Assembly (NCBI GenBank): GCA_050747525.1
Contig: JBOGOC010000026.1
Coordinates: forward strand, 32,564 to 96,563
Source: JBOGOC01 sp050747525
Lineage (GTDB): Bacteria; Acidobacteriota; Polarisedimenticolia; JACPZX01; DASXTC01
Reading direction: 5' to 3'
Length of the DNA: 64,000 nucleotides
In this document: positions 53,801 to 62,699 of the stretch, piece after piece
Layout: each line of letters begins with the position of its first letter
Position numbering within the stretch: the stretch's first letter is position 1
Position numbers and translations under genes: made by a program
Notes under the pieces: model-generated
Seen by the model: only the letters and a program-made list of their open reading frames with translations
What the model was told of the DNA's origin: nothing
Databases searched by the model: none

Positions 53801-56800
53801 GGACCAGGTGCCGCTGGCGAGCGTGTAGACCGCCAGCACCGACGTCTCTTCGGGAGAGAGTGTCGCGTAGATGCGGCCGTTCAGGAGCGCGGCCCCCCCG
53901 CGGGTCCCGCGGATCGGGGCCGGCTCGAGCGTGCGCCATGAGTCGTCGCGCGGGTCGTATCGATACAGGCCGGTGCCGTTGCTCTCCATCGCGTAGATGG
54001 CTCCGGACGCCGGGTCGGCCAGGGTCCAGGCCAGAGGAGCCGGGGACGCCGCGAGCGGCCGCGTCACCGCCCCTTCGCGCGGGATGGAAACCTCGAGCGC
54101 CGACGGCCCGCCCGCCGCCGCCGGGTCCGCGCCGGGCCGCGCCGCGGACGTGAGCGTGAAGGTCAGCGGCGAGGCTCCCTCGTTGACGAGCCGGATCGGC
54201 AGGCTCATCCGCGTGCCGCTGCGGACCGTGAGATCCAGGGACTCCGGCTCCACACGCAGGCGAGGCGGAGCGACCCCATCGCCCTGCATCGGGATGAGGA
54301 ACACAGGCTCGTCCGGATCGTCGGTGCGCAGAGTCATCACGGCGTCCACATGGCCCGGCTGCGAAGGGACGAAGCCGACCTCCAGCGCCGTCTCGGCGCG
54401 CGGAGGGACGGTGAGCGCCGCGGCGGCGGGCTGGATGGGGCCGGACCCCGCGTCCAGATCCACATGCAGCGTCTCGGCGCCGCGGTTGCGCACGATCAGG
54501 GATCGCCGGCCGCTCACCCCCACCGCGACGGCGCCGAAGTCGAGACGATCCGCCGCCCCCTCGTAGCTGAGCGACACGGTGTGCCGGTTGACTCCGCAGA
54601 AGCTCCCCACCGATTCGGTGTTGGCCACCTGCACGCTCAGCACGCCGTCCGGCGCGCGCATGGCCAGGTCCGCCGGCGAGAGCACCTGCCGGAAATGAGC
54701 GGGACGGCAGTCGTTCCCCACGCTGCCGGTGGAGCCGAGCACCCGTCCCCCGCTCCTCGCGGTGGCGGCCTCGAACTCGTCCCCGAAGTCCCCTTCCGCC
54801 TCCAGATCCAGGGTCACGACCCCCGCGGGCGCCGTCGACAGGCGCAGCTCGTGCGTGGTGATGGCGGCGCTCCCCTCGTAGTCGGCGGCGGAGGTCACAC
54901 TCACCGCCTCCGACCGCAGCTCGATGTCCGGCGCGGCCAGCACCTCGAGCGCCAGCGGGATCACCTGCCGCGGCCGGAAGGGATCGTCTCCCACCAGCTC
55001 CAGCTCCCCTTCGTGGAGGCCGGCGGCCAGGCCCTCCGCGTCGAGGCGCAGCTGGAAGGAGAGCGAGGCCCCCGGAGGAATGACGGCCGAAGATGGCTCG
55101 ATCGCGGCGAACCGATCGCAGGAGCCGTCCAGCGCCGCTCCTCGGGGCGCGCTCAGCGCGGCGGCCAGGTACGTCACCTCACCGGTGAATCGATCGATGA
55201 GCGCGACCCGGCCCCCTCCTCCCTCGACCACGTACAGGTCCTCTCCGGCCAGGGCGATCCCGGAGGCGCGCGACAACCCCGTCGCGATCTCCCGCGCGTT
55301 GCCGTCCCTCAGATCGATCGCCACCACGCTGTCGATCCCGGCCACGTAGGCGGTGGTCTGCGTCTCGTCGATCGCCACGTCCTCGCCCGACAGCTTGTCC
55401 AGCACCAGGCTCACGGCACCGGTGGCCAGGTCCACCTTGACGAGGCTCGGCCCTGATTCCTCGAGCACCCAGGCGGTGGTCCCGTCCGGGCTGAGGGCCA
55501 GCCCCCGCGCGCTCTGCAGATCGAGCGACACGAGGGACACCTCTCCCGTGTCGAGGCGCACGCGCCGCAGCCGGCCGTCCATCGAGGTCACGTAGGCGGA
55601 GACGCCGTCGGGAGCCACGGCGAGGCCCGTCGGGAGCCCGAGTCCCTGCGCGATCCTGGTGATCTCGCCGGTCGTCAAGTCGACCGCCGACAGCTCGCCG
55701 CTCTCGGTCTCGGTCACCCAGGCGGTGCGACCGTCCCGCGAGAGGGAGATCCCCACCCCCGGTTTCGACAGACTCAGGGCCACTCGCGACGTCTCCAGCG
55801 TGGAGAGGTCCAGGGCGACCAGGGCCCCCCGCCCCGGCTCGGACATGACCAGACGCCGTGGCGCGCATGACGTCATGCCTGACGCCGCGGGGCGCGCGGT
55901 CGTGCGCACGGCGGCCGACACCTGCAGCGAGCTCCCTCCCGCGTTGTCGACCGTGACGATGCGGGTGACGGCCGCTCCCGGAAGGAGCGTGGCGGAGAGC
56001 GACGAGGGGGACACGCTCATGACGGGAGGCTCGCGCCCTGTCCCCAGCAGCGGCACCTCGACCAGCGGAGCGGCCGGATCGTCCGTGATCAGGCGCAGCG
56101 CCGCGGCCCGGTCTCCGCCTTCAGCCGGAGCGAACGTCATCTTGGCCAGCGCGCTCCCGCCGGGCGGGATGACGAGGGGCCCGCCGTCCACGAAGAACTC
56201 CGGCGCGCCGGTTTCCAGGCGCACGATGAGAGGCGCCTCCCCCTCGTTGGCCAGCTCCAGCGAGCGCTGCCCGGACAGGCCGGCCATCACCGTGCCGAAC
56301 TCGAGCCGGTCCGCCGTGGCGCGGTACGACAGCCTCACTCGATGCTGGTTGGTGGCGCAGAAAGCCCCCACTTCGGAGTCGTTGGACACCTCCGCTTCGG
56401 CCACGCCGTCGGCCGCCACCGACTGCAGCAGCGCGGCGTCCAGGGGGAACACGTCCACGGCCGGCGCGCAGTCCAGAATGATCCCCCCCACCGACCCGAG
56501 GAAGCGGCCTTCGAGACTCAGGCCCGCGAATTCGCTGTGATAGTCGCCGTAGTCCCCTTCCGCGCTCAGGGTGATCCGCCCATCCCCGGCCGGCGGGACC
56601 GGCAGCACGAGCCGATGCCGCGTGGTGGCCCCTTCCACCACGTAGGGGATCACCGACTCGACGTGGACCATGCCTCCCCGTACCACGAGCGCCGGCACGG
56701 CGAGCGAGGTCAGGGTGACGGGAAGGCCGATGGGGACGCCGGGCCGCTCCTGGATCCCCAGGCGCACCGCGCCGCGGTACCGGCCCGAAGGAGCCGCGGA

Positions 56801-59800
56801 GGCGTCGAGCGTCACCTCCAGATCGAGCGTCCCGCCCGCCGGGATCGCCGCGCTCCCCGGCGACACGCGCAGCCACGACGGCATGGGGACGATGTCGAGC
56901 CGGAAGTCGTCGAACTCGATCTGGGCCGGGCCGGTCCAGGTCTCGGGGACCGACTCCTCGATGACCAGGCGCACGCTCCGGCCCGCGTACGGCGTCAGGT
57001 CGACCGAGCGCCGGATCCATCCGAGATCCTGGTAGGGGCTCCCGTGCAGCAGGATCTCCTGGCGCACGATGAGCGCCAGGCGCCTCCCTTCGGCATCCTG
57101 AAGCGTCGCCTCGTACACGCGCGGCAGACGGCTGTCATGGCCGTACCCGTCGAACTGGATCCGATCCCACCACGAAAGCGTGGCGCGTGCCAGCACCGCC
57201 GGGACGTCGATCTCGCGGCTCAAGGTGAAGCGTGTCCCCGCTTCTCCATCGAATTCGTTGAGGGCGTCGAAGGTTCCCTCCAGCGGATCGCTGTTGCCGA
57301 AGAAGCCGAAGTCCGCCCGGCTCGCCCGCCACGAGATGAAGCCGGTGGTGGCGGCGGTCCATCCCGTGAAGTTGCCCAGCTCGAAGCCGCCGTTGTCGAA
57401 CGCTCCCGTGAGCGACGGCACGGCCGCCGGCTCCTTCGTCCGATCAGTCTTCGGCGCGGTCGGCATGGGCGGATACGGCGCGCGGCGCGGGGCGTCGTGC
57501 GCGGACGCGGGCCGCTCGGGCCGGGCGGAGGCCGCCGATGAGCCGGCCGTTTCCGGAGGGGCCCGATCGGGGGCGGTCCCCGGATCGGGCGTGATGGCGA
57601 CGTGGAGGGTCTCCGCGGTGGTGTTGGTCAGCCGGATGCGGCGAGCCGCGCTCCCGCCGGCGAGCGTGACGGCCAGGGCCGGCGGTTCGGCGCGCAGCTC
57701 CGCGGACGGGACGGCGCGTCCCACCGCGCGCACCTCGGCGGCGGCCGACGGCCCGTCCAGCCTCACGAACGTGTCGAGCGGCCCCGACTCCGGCGGGGCC
57801 CATGCGATCTCCAGCGTTCGCGTCCCTCCCGGCGGGATGACGAGTGAAGCCGGGCTGATGGACAGCGACGAATCGCCCGGCGTGATGGCGCTCAGCTCCA
57901 CCGGGCCGGTGCCGCCGTTGTGCAGGGTGAGGAGGACCGTGGAGGCCAGGCCGGCGGGGACCTCCCCGAAGTCGATCGGATCGGGGCTCACCTCCAGAGC
58001 CGGGGTCCCCGTCACCAGCAGCGCGAGAGGATGCGGCACCGCGGGCCGCAGCGGGTCGTTGGTGCGCACCAGCAGCGAGCTCTCATGGCGGCCCGCGGGA
58101 AGCCCCGACGCGTCGATCTCCACCGCCACCATCCGGTGCTCCCCCGCGGCGAGCCGGCCGGCGGCGGGCGACGCGGTCCACCAGGTGGGCGACGCGCGCC
58201 AGCGCAGGGCCAGACGTTCGATCAGATAGGGGCTGTTGAACGCCGCCTGCAGCCCGTCCACCGCCGTGTCCTGGATCCCCACGGTCGCGCCGTCGCTCTC
58301 TCCATCCAGCGTGTGATAGAGGAACAGGATCTCGCCGCTGTCACGCAGCCTCACCTGAAACGTGAAGCGCCCCGCAGCGTTGTAGCGCCCCACGTCGGTG
58401 TACTGCACCACCAGCTCGTGAGGCCCCGCGACGTAGCGCACGCGCGCGGCTCCCTGGAAGTCCAGGTCGTCCCAGAAGGGCGCCACCATGGCCGCGGGGG
58501 CCTGCGCGGCGGGGAGCGGCTGGTTGGCCGGAAACGGCCCGGCCGGCGCGAACGAAATCCAGCCGTTGGTGCTCACGCGCACCGCGTCGTGGAGTCTGCC
58601 GTAGAACGGAAACGAGAACGGCAGCGGGATGGGCGGAGACACCTCGTCGTCGCCGGTGAGCGCCGCGAGCGGAGTCCCCGTGGCCGAGATGTCCACCCAG
58701 GTGAACGCGGGGCCGTTCGGGTCGGTGCTGTCGGCGAAGGTGTATCCGAACCGGTCCGGACCGCCCGCCGCGCTCACGGCCAGATCTCCGCGCCGCGGGT
58801 CGGGGTCTCCCTTCCCCAGATCGAGGCCGGCGACCAGCAGGGCGGGCCCCTCGCCCGGCGGGGACGGCACGTCGATGCTCCAGTCCAGCGAGCCGGGCCC
58901 CGCGTTCTCCACCAGGAGGGTGGTGGCCGCGATGCCGCCGAAGGGGACTTCCAGGCTCCAGGATGAAGGAGACGACGCGAACACGGGCGGCGGGAGCGTG
59001 GAGAACGAAAGGAACGCCACCGGCCCTTCGTTGCCCCACTCGTCCACCGCGCGCAGCGCGGCGTGGTACGTGGTCCCGGCGTCGAGTCCCGCCACCTCGA
59101 ACACCTGGGTGGAGCCTCCCTCGAGAGGAGCCGGGGCGGATCGGCGCGGAGACGATCCCACGTTTCCCTCGTCGAGCGGTGTGACGGAGACGCGCAGGTC
59201 ATACCCCGAGGCGCGGCCCGAGCCGCCGTCGTCGCCGGGCGCCACCCAGGCAAGTCGGGCCCCGTTGCTGAAGGCCTCATCCACGCGGAGGTCGGCGACA
59301 GGGCCGGGCGGCGTCGCATCGCGGTCGGCCAGAATCCGGAATGCGTTCAGACGACCGCCGGTGACCGTCTTCCCTTCCAGCGCGGGGACCGGCTCCGCCA
59401 TCTCCATCAGCCGTGACCGGACCGTGGCCAGTGTGGCCCCGGGCGCCGCCGCCCGGATGAGGGCGGCCACGCCGGACACGTGCGGGGCCGCCATGGAGGT
59501 CCCCGACAGCCTCTCGTACCCTCCGCGCCAGGTGCTCAGGATGAACAGGCCGGGGGCGGCGAGATCCACCGACGTCGCCCCGTAGTTGGAAAAGAACGCC
59601 AGATCGTCAAGATGATCGCTGGCGGCCACGGACACGACGTTGGGCAGGTCGTAGCTGGCCGGGTAGTGCGGAAAGACATCGGCATCCTCGGCGGTGTTCC
59701 CGGCCGCGGCCACGAACAGGATCCCGGCGTCGCTGGCCTCCTGGATCGCCTCCGCCAGCGCCTCGGAGAAGAACCCGCCTCCCCACGAGTTGTTCATGAC

Positions 59801-60610
59801 GTCCACGCCCAGCACCGTGGCGTACTCGACCGCGGCGATGGCGTCGTCGGTCGTCCCCGTCCCGGCGCTGGACAGGAACTTCACCGGCACGAGGGAGACC
59901 TGCCAGCACACCCCGGCCACCCCGATGCCGTTGTTCCCCACGGCGCCGATGGTCCCCGCCACATGCGAGCCGTGGCCGTGGTCGTCGCGCGGGTCGGGGT
60001 CGTCGTTGGCGAAGTCGTAGCCGTGCACGTCGTCCATGAAGCCGTTGCCGTCGTCGTCCAGCCCGTTGCCCGGCACCTCCCCGGGATTGGTCCAGATGTT
60101 GGCGGAGAGGTCCGGATGCTCGTAGTCGACTCCGGTGTCGATGACCGCCACGCGGACGGCGCGGCTCCCGGTGGTGATGTCCCACGCGCGCTCGGCGTCG
60201 ATGTCGGCCCCCGGCTCACCACCGTCCTGCCCGGTGTTGTTCAGACCCCACAGCTCCGGGTAGCGCGGGTCGCCGGGCGCCGTGTCGATGCGGACGATGT
60301 AGTTGGGCTCGACCCAAGCCACGCGCGGATCGTCACGCAGGCGGGCGACGGCCTCCTCCACCGATTCGCCGCCGTCGAGCCGCCAGTGCTGCGCGCCGCT
60401 GCGGAAGATGCGCCGCGGCGTGGCGCGCCAGGCGAACTGAAGCTGCGCGCGAGCCGAGGCCTCGGTGGACGAGCGCAGCTTGATCAGGATCTCCCCGGGG
60501 ACGTGCGGGGCGAGCCGGGCGTGGCCGCGAGGGCGCACCTGACGCTCGAGCGCGGAGAGCGCGGTGACGGCCAGCAGGACGGCAGCCACCCGGGGCAGCA
60601 GCGGTCTCAT
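50873..60610 (-). CDS. Giant secreted subtilisin-like (S8) protease with many Ig-like, propeller and repeat modules
   Basis: Encodes 3245 residues. A signal peptide (1-20) and an inhibitor-like propeptide (about 38-107) precede an S8 domain with triad D158 (AVIDTGVDYEHPDL), H213 (HGHGSHVAGT) and S372 (GTSMAAPHVSG), and oxyanion N305. After an FN3 domain (about 435-540) come lamin/nidogen-like modules (about 617-760 and 2773-2950), a jelly-roll carbohydrate-binding-like domain (about 1061-1244), many choice-of-anchor-D sandwiches, two beta-propellers (about 1583-1823 and a Kelch-like one at 2190-2423) and a novel cysteine-bearing module repeated three times (about 1307, 1907, 2508). No sorting signal is seen at the C-terminus. 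It is probably a surface-exposed or released depolymerase. Confidence 0.9.
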   Translation of the reverse strand: MRPLLPRVAAVLLAVTALSALERQVRPRGHARLAPHVPGEILIKLRSSTEASARAQLQFAWRATPRRIFRSGAQHWRLDGGESVEEAVARLRDDPRVAWVEPNYIVRIDTAPGDPRYPELWGLNNTGQDGGEPGADIDAERAWDITTGSRAVRVAVIDTGVDYEHPDLSANIWTNPGEVPGNGLDDDGNGFMDDVHGYDFANDDPDPRDDHGHGSHVAGTIGAVGNNGIGVAGVCWQVSLVPVKFLSSAGTGTTDDAIAAVEYATVLGVDVMNNSWGGGFFSEALAEAIQEASDAGILFVAAAGNTAEDADVFPHYPASYDLPNVVSVAASDHLDDLAFFSNYGATSVDLAAPGLFILSTWRGGYERLSGTSMAAPHVSGVAALIRAAAPGATLATVRSRLMEMAEPVPALEGKTVTGGRLNAFRILADRDATPPGPVADLRVDEAFSNGARLAWVAPGDDGGSGRASGYDLRVSVTPLDEGNVGSSPRRSAPAPLEGGSTQVFEVAGLDAGTTYHAALRAVDEWGNEGPVAFLSFSTLPPPVFASSPSSWSLEVPFGGIAATTLLVENAGPGSLDWSIDVPSPPGEGPALLVAGLDLGKGDPDPRRGDLAVSAAGGPDRFGYTFADSTDPNGPAFTWVDISATGTPLAALTGDDEVSPPIPLPFSFPFYGRLHDAVRVSTNGWISFAPAGPFPANQPLPAAQAPAAMVAPFWDDLDFQGAARVRYVAGPHELVVQYTDVGRYNAAGRFTFQVRLRDSGEILFLYHTLDGESDGATVGIQDTAVDGLQAAFNSPYLIERLALRWRASPTWWTASPAAGRLAAGEHRMVAVEIDASGLPAGRHESSLLVRTNDPLRPAVPHPLALLVTGTPALEVSPDPIDFGEVPAGLASTVLLTLHNGGTGPVELSAITPGDSSLSISPASLVIPPGGTRTLEIAWAPPESGPLDTFVRLDGPSAAAEVRAVGRAVPSAELRAEPPALAVTLAGGSAARRIRLTNTTAETLHVAITPDPGTAPDRAPPETAGSSAASARPERPASAHDAPRRAPYPPMPTAPKTDRTKEPAAVPSLTGAFDNGGFELGNFTGWTAATTGFISWRASRADFGFFGNSDPLEGTFDALNEFDGEAGTRFTLSREIDVPAVLARATLSWWDRIQFDGYGHDSRLPRVYEATLQDAEGRRLALIVRQEILLHGSPYQDLGWIRRSVDLTPYAGRSVRLVIEESVPETWTGPAQIEFDDFRLDIVPMPSWLRVSPGSAAIPAGGTLDLEVTLDASAAPSGRYRGAVRLGIQERPGVPIGLPVTLTSLAVPALVVRGGMVHVESVIPYVVEGATTRHRLVLPVPPAGDGRITLSAEGDYGDYHSEFAGLSLEGRFLGSVGGIILDCAPAVDVFPLDAALLQSVAADGVAEAEVSNDSEVGAFCATNQHRVRLSYRATADRLEFGTVMAGLSGQRSLELANEGEAPLIVRLETGAPEFFVDGGPLVIPPGGSALAKMTFAPAEGGDRAAALRLITDDPAAPLVEVPLLGTGREPPVMSVSPSSLSATLLPGAAVTRIVTVDNAGGSSLQVSAAVRTTARPAASGMTSCAPRRLVMSEPGRGALVALDLSTLETSRVALSLSKPGVGISLSRDGRTAWVTETESGELSAVDLTTGEITRIAQGLGLPTGLAVAPDGVSAYVTSMDGRLRRVRLDTGEVSLVSLDLQSARGLALSPDGTTAWVLEESGPSLVKVDLATGAVSLVLDKLSGEDVAIDETQTTAYVAGIDSVVAIDLRDGNAREIATGLSRASGIALAGEDLYVVEGGGGRVALIDRFTGEVTYLAAALSAPRGAALDGSCDRFAAIEPSSAVIPPGASLSFQLRLDAEGLAAGLHEGELELVGDDPFRPRQVIPLALEVLAAPDIELRSEAVSVTSAADYEGSAAITTHELRLSTAPAGVVTLDLEAEGDFGDEFEAATARSGGRVLGSTGSVGNDCRPAHFRQVLSPADLAMRAPDGVLSVQVANTESVGSFCGVNRHTVSLSYEGAADRLDFGAVAVGVSGRRSLIVRNRGAETLHVDLDAGSGPIQPAAAALTVPPRAETALEVGFVPSQPGHVDAVMTLRTDDPDEPVFLIPMQGDGVAPPRLRVEPESLDLTVRSGTRMSLPIRLVNEGASPLTFTLTSAARPGADPAAAGGPSALEVSIPREGAVTRPLAASPAPLAWTLADPASGAIYAMESNGTGLYRYDPRDDSWRTLEPAPIRGTRGGAALLNGRIYATLSPEETSVLAVYTLASGTWSTLPNPLRGASAIASDGRRFLYLALGNQLLRLDPLTMAVQPLAPPPFSFFTGTLQFLDGRLYGHQGAGARGFATFDPASGFWSLLPSVPESAHQAAVVDPVERAYHVLAFDGRSVFRFDTRASTWSLSELPFSTPRAFGGMAWVAAPAPALCIPGGNSETTFLAAFTKPLVDAPPVSGVIPPGDSAVVEAVLDASRFPSGDYRSVIDVESGDPLRPRAAVPIDVRVDGVPELRVTGPASRAFSFLNVPSNGTTVHRFAVDPRLSGDATLEVLAQGSFQSPFQLAWVSLEGTTLGWLGLSSDPCAAGKVFVVPRELLAAAAADGAVDFTVTNTSTFPTTCPLRRHSLSLTWPGAADALSFGEVPLGQIASRSLDVSNTGMAPLSVSLDAGPPPFVVAPAGLVLGPGESERIAVTFRPQARGTAAATLRVVSNDPEQGPIQVGLAGTGFELQRAVLEPPRVDVALPPGGKALRTLRLGNAGQRPLTWSLIPRFAPAQGSPPAGGPDAGGYSFRDSDDPRGPAFQWIDISQTGSSLPIFLDDQISGAIPLGFSFPFYDRSFTSVRVCTNGFLSFTSLHAPRGSGIALPSAESGVPENLIAPLWVDMDFLEARRARYHSGPDRFVVQYNDVPLKDLPESRLTFQVILEPTGKITFQYLSLSHAPAATIGIQNDSRTVGLSASPSLLRDGVALAFERARWFAAGDRSGEVAGDGAHDIGLGFDATGLPDGDYDVRLSFTTNDPVRPVFDLPVRLHVGEAAATLLEMHPAQLNLKSNGQTVKAILQLPPALDPRRVVVSSLTLQGLQALALPAEYTDGDGDGVEEINVKFDRAALQEILAPGDNAVEITGEVQDVSWFRGTTILRVSHPRLTHPRGGEILQGGAPVTVTWDPVPLAPPVTYLLELSVDDGVTWSPLTPAPVQGSSFTWVPALAGPRALLRLTAFENGSAEGQDRTDAPFAIVPPQGGRVLSRPSDRESPGVD

Positions 60611-60637
60611 GCCCCATCATATTTGAAAACATGTCTT

Positions 60638-61336
60638 TCAGGAGAGATCGAAAAGCAGGATTTCGGCGTCCGTGACTCCGGTCACCGTCACGCGTGGCTC
60701 CCCCGAGACAGCGGCCCCGTCCCCTTCGGCGAGGCGGTGCTGGACCAGGTCCACCTCTCCACGCGCGACCTGGAGCCAGACGTGGCGCCCCGGGCCGATT
60801 TCGTGCGCGACCTGCGTGCCGGGAGACAGCAGCGACAGGTACATGCCGGCATCCTGCTGCAGCGTGACCGATCCGTCACGCCCGTCCCGCGAAGCGGCCA
60901 GGCGGAGCCGCCCGCGCCGCTCCGCCTCGGGAAACAGGCGCTGCTCGTAGCCCGGGGTGGATCCCTGGCGCTCCGGGAGGATCCAGATCTGCAGGAAGCG
61001 CGTCTTTTCCGTGCGAGAAGGATTGAACTCGCTGTGCAGCACGCCCGTCCCTGCGCTCATGCGCTGCACCTCGCCGGGGCGGATGATGGAGCCGGTCCCC
61101 ATGCTGTCCTTGTGCTCCAGCTCTCCGTCCAGCACGTAGGAGACGATCTCCATGTCGCGGTGGCCGTGTGTCCCGAAGCCGCGGCCCGGCTCGACGCGGT
61201 CGTCGTTGATCACACGCAAGGTCCGGAACCCCATGTGAGCCGGGTCCATGTAGTCGCCGAAGGAGAACGTGTGGCGGCTGTCCAGCCAGCCCATGTCCGT
61301 GTGGCCTCGCTCGTCGCTGCGCCGCAGAGAGATCAT
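60638..61336 (-). CDS. Pirin-family protein
   Basis: Encodes 232 residues of the bicupin pirin family (YhhW-type). The first cupin carries the metal ligands H57, H59, H101 and E103 (GFGTHGHRDMEIVSYVLDGELEHKDSMG and GVLHSEFNPS). The second cupin (about 125-232) is degenerate, as in other pirins. Some members have quercetin 2,3-dioxygenase activity, others act as redox-sensitive regulators. AAAGGGGG lies before the ATG. It stands in the same direction 27 bp upstream of the giant protease start and could be its co-transcribed neighbour. Confidence 0.88.
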   Translation of the reverse strand: MISLRRSDERGHTDMGWLDSRHTFSFGDYMDPAHMGFRTLRVINDDRVEPGRGFGTHGHRDMEIVSYVLDGELEHKDSMGTGSIIRPGEVQRMSAGTGVLHSEFNPSRTEKTRFLQIWILPERQGSTPGYEQRLFPEAERRGRLRLAASRDGRDGSVTLQQDAGMYLSLLSPGTQVAHEIGPGRHVWLQVARGEVDLVQHRLAEGDGAAVSGEPRVTVTGVTDAEILLFDLS

Positions 61337-61387
61337 GACGGCCCCCTTTCATGTCACGCGTGGGTCATTCACGGGGACACCGACATT

Positions 61388-62245
61388 CTACCGCGAGCGG
61401 GTGTAAAGCAGCTCGAACCGGGGCTCCCAGGTCTTTCCGCCGTCGCTGGTGACGTCCGAGGCGTGGCGCACACGGCCGTCCGGGAGCGCCGACCAGGAGG
61501 TCCGGATCGTCTGGCCCGGGCTGCGGCCCGACGGATGGCCGATCATGACCATGGCGCCATCCTGGAACCCGCCCTCGTAGCGCAGGATGTTCCCGGTGCT
61601 GTCCACCCAGACCTGGTTCCATTTGCCGCTCGTGGCGTCGTAGAAGTTCAGGCTCCTGCCGGTGCCGCCCAGACCGCCCGTCCATTCCTCCAGCAGGAGG
61701 CAGCCGTTGTCGGTCCTGGTGATCTTGTTGTGCCCCGCCCGGCTCCCCTGCGGCGTGAAGACCTCCCACTCCCCGACCCAGAAGTCGAACTGGCGGGCCA
61801 GCAGATCGTGCTCACAGGGACGCACCTTGCGATCGGCCTTGTCCAGCAGCGCGGCGAATTCCTTGCGGTCGCGCAGGGACTGCAGATCGGCATCCTCCTT
61901 CAGGCGCTCGGGGGTGATGAAGTCGACCTCGATGGCCCGGGAGAGAGCCTCCAGCGCCCGATCGGCGCGCCCCCCCAGCGCCTGAGCGCAGGCCAGGTTG
62001 TAGGCCAGGCCGCGCATCGAGGGCTGGAGCGACTCGGCCTTGGCGTACGCCTCGACAGCCTTGTCGTACTGCTCGAGATGGTGCCGCGAGACCCCCAGCC
62101 GGTACCAGGCGACGGCCGATCCGGGCTCGGCCCAGGTGACCTTCTCGTAGGCCGCGGCGGCCTTCGGCCAGTTCTGCGCGGCGAACAGGGCGGCGGCATC
62201 GTCCGTCGCCAGAAGCGCCGCGGCCATGATCACAAGTGTCCACAT
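61388..62245 (-). CDS. TPR protein fused to a DUF1579/lipocalin-like domain
   Basis: Encodes 285 residues from an ATG with a superb GGGGGAGG site 6 nt upstream (62245); the frame continues to 62545 but the extension is not supported. A short leader (MWTLVIMAAALLATDDAAALFA) precedes TPR-like helices (about 20-110, WPKAAAAYEKVTWAEPGSAVAWYRLGVSRHHLEQYDKAVEAYAKAE) and the terminal helix SLRDRKEFAALLDKAD. From about 145 the segment LLARQFDFWVGEWEVFTPQG...RTDNGCLLLEEWTG opens a lipocalin-like small-molecule-binding barrel that ends at the stop. Its ligand is unknown. Confidence 0.7.
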   Translation of the reverse strand: MWTLVIMAAALLATDDAAALFAAQNWPKAAAAYEKVTWAEPGSAVAWYRLGVSRHHLEQYDKAVEAYAKAESLQPSMRGLAYNLACAQALGGRADRALEALSRAIEVDFITPERLKEDADLQSLRDRKEFAALLDKADRKVRPCEHDLLARQFDFWVGEWEVFTPQGSRAGHNKITRTDNGCLLLEEWTGGLGGTGRSLNFYDATSGKWNQVWVDSTGNILRYEGGFQDGAMVMIGHPSGRSPGQTIRTSWSALPDGRVRHASDVTSDGGKTWEPRFELLYTRSR

Positions 62246-62699
62246 CACACACCTCCCCCTTTGGCGTGCCGGTGCTGTTCTTTGGACTCGAGGAGCGTGC
62301 GAAAGGTTGCTCGTCGTCGATCGAGAAGTCGAACTCGAAGGAGCGGCCCGCGCGATCTCGCCAGGGGCCTGTGGAAGCTGCCGGACGTTGTGGACGCTGG
62401 AGAACGCGCCCACAACGTCCTTGGACGCCCGCTGAGGTGCGCAGGCGCCCACAGATTCCACGAGGCGCGGCGACAAGTGGAGAAAATTCGGGCGGAGATC
62501 GCGGGGTTCGGGCTTCATTGCCATGGCGGCTGCGATGTGTCCCACACGTCAATGGTCTATCAACGGTGGCATCAATGTTACGATTTGACAATACGAATAT
62601 TAGTCATATACTTTTCGTATACTTTTGAACCCGCCTACGGCGGATGATCGACCGAGGCCACCGCCCTCCCTGAACGCAGCTTTTCGGAACCGGTGTTCC
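62246..62699. other. Divergent intergenic region with an AT-rich promoter island
   Basis: No gene is supported in these 454 bp between two divergent genes, apart from a conceptual frame extension. The left part is GC-rich and featureless. From about 62565 to 62630 the DNA becomes markedly AT-rich, which is unusual for this genome, and holds the plus-strand promoter described separately. The right-hand repeat of ATACTTTTCGT-type sequence is also here. Confidence 0.5.
62585..62612 (+). promoter_or_regulatory. Sigma-70 promoter of the right-edge gene
   Basis: A perfect TTGACA (62585-62590) and TATACT (62607-62612) are separated by 16 bp. A second TATACT follows at 62618-62623, and the two lie in a short direct repeat of ATACTTTT. 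The start of transcription should lie near 62620, about 80 nt before the ATG at 62700. Confidence 0.65.

Noticed and set aside
59480..62647. A 1055-codon plus-strand open frame antisense to the giant subtilase, pirin and TPR/lipocalin genes
   Set aside because: Its product is Arg/Gly/His/Asp-rich with no domain signatures, whereas the minus-strand genes beneath it have clear catalytic motifs and ribosome-binding sites. High GC makes long antisense frames common here.
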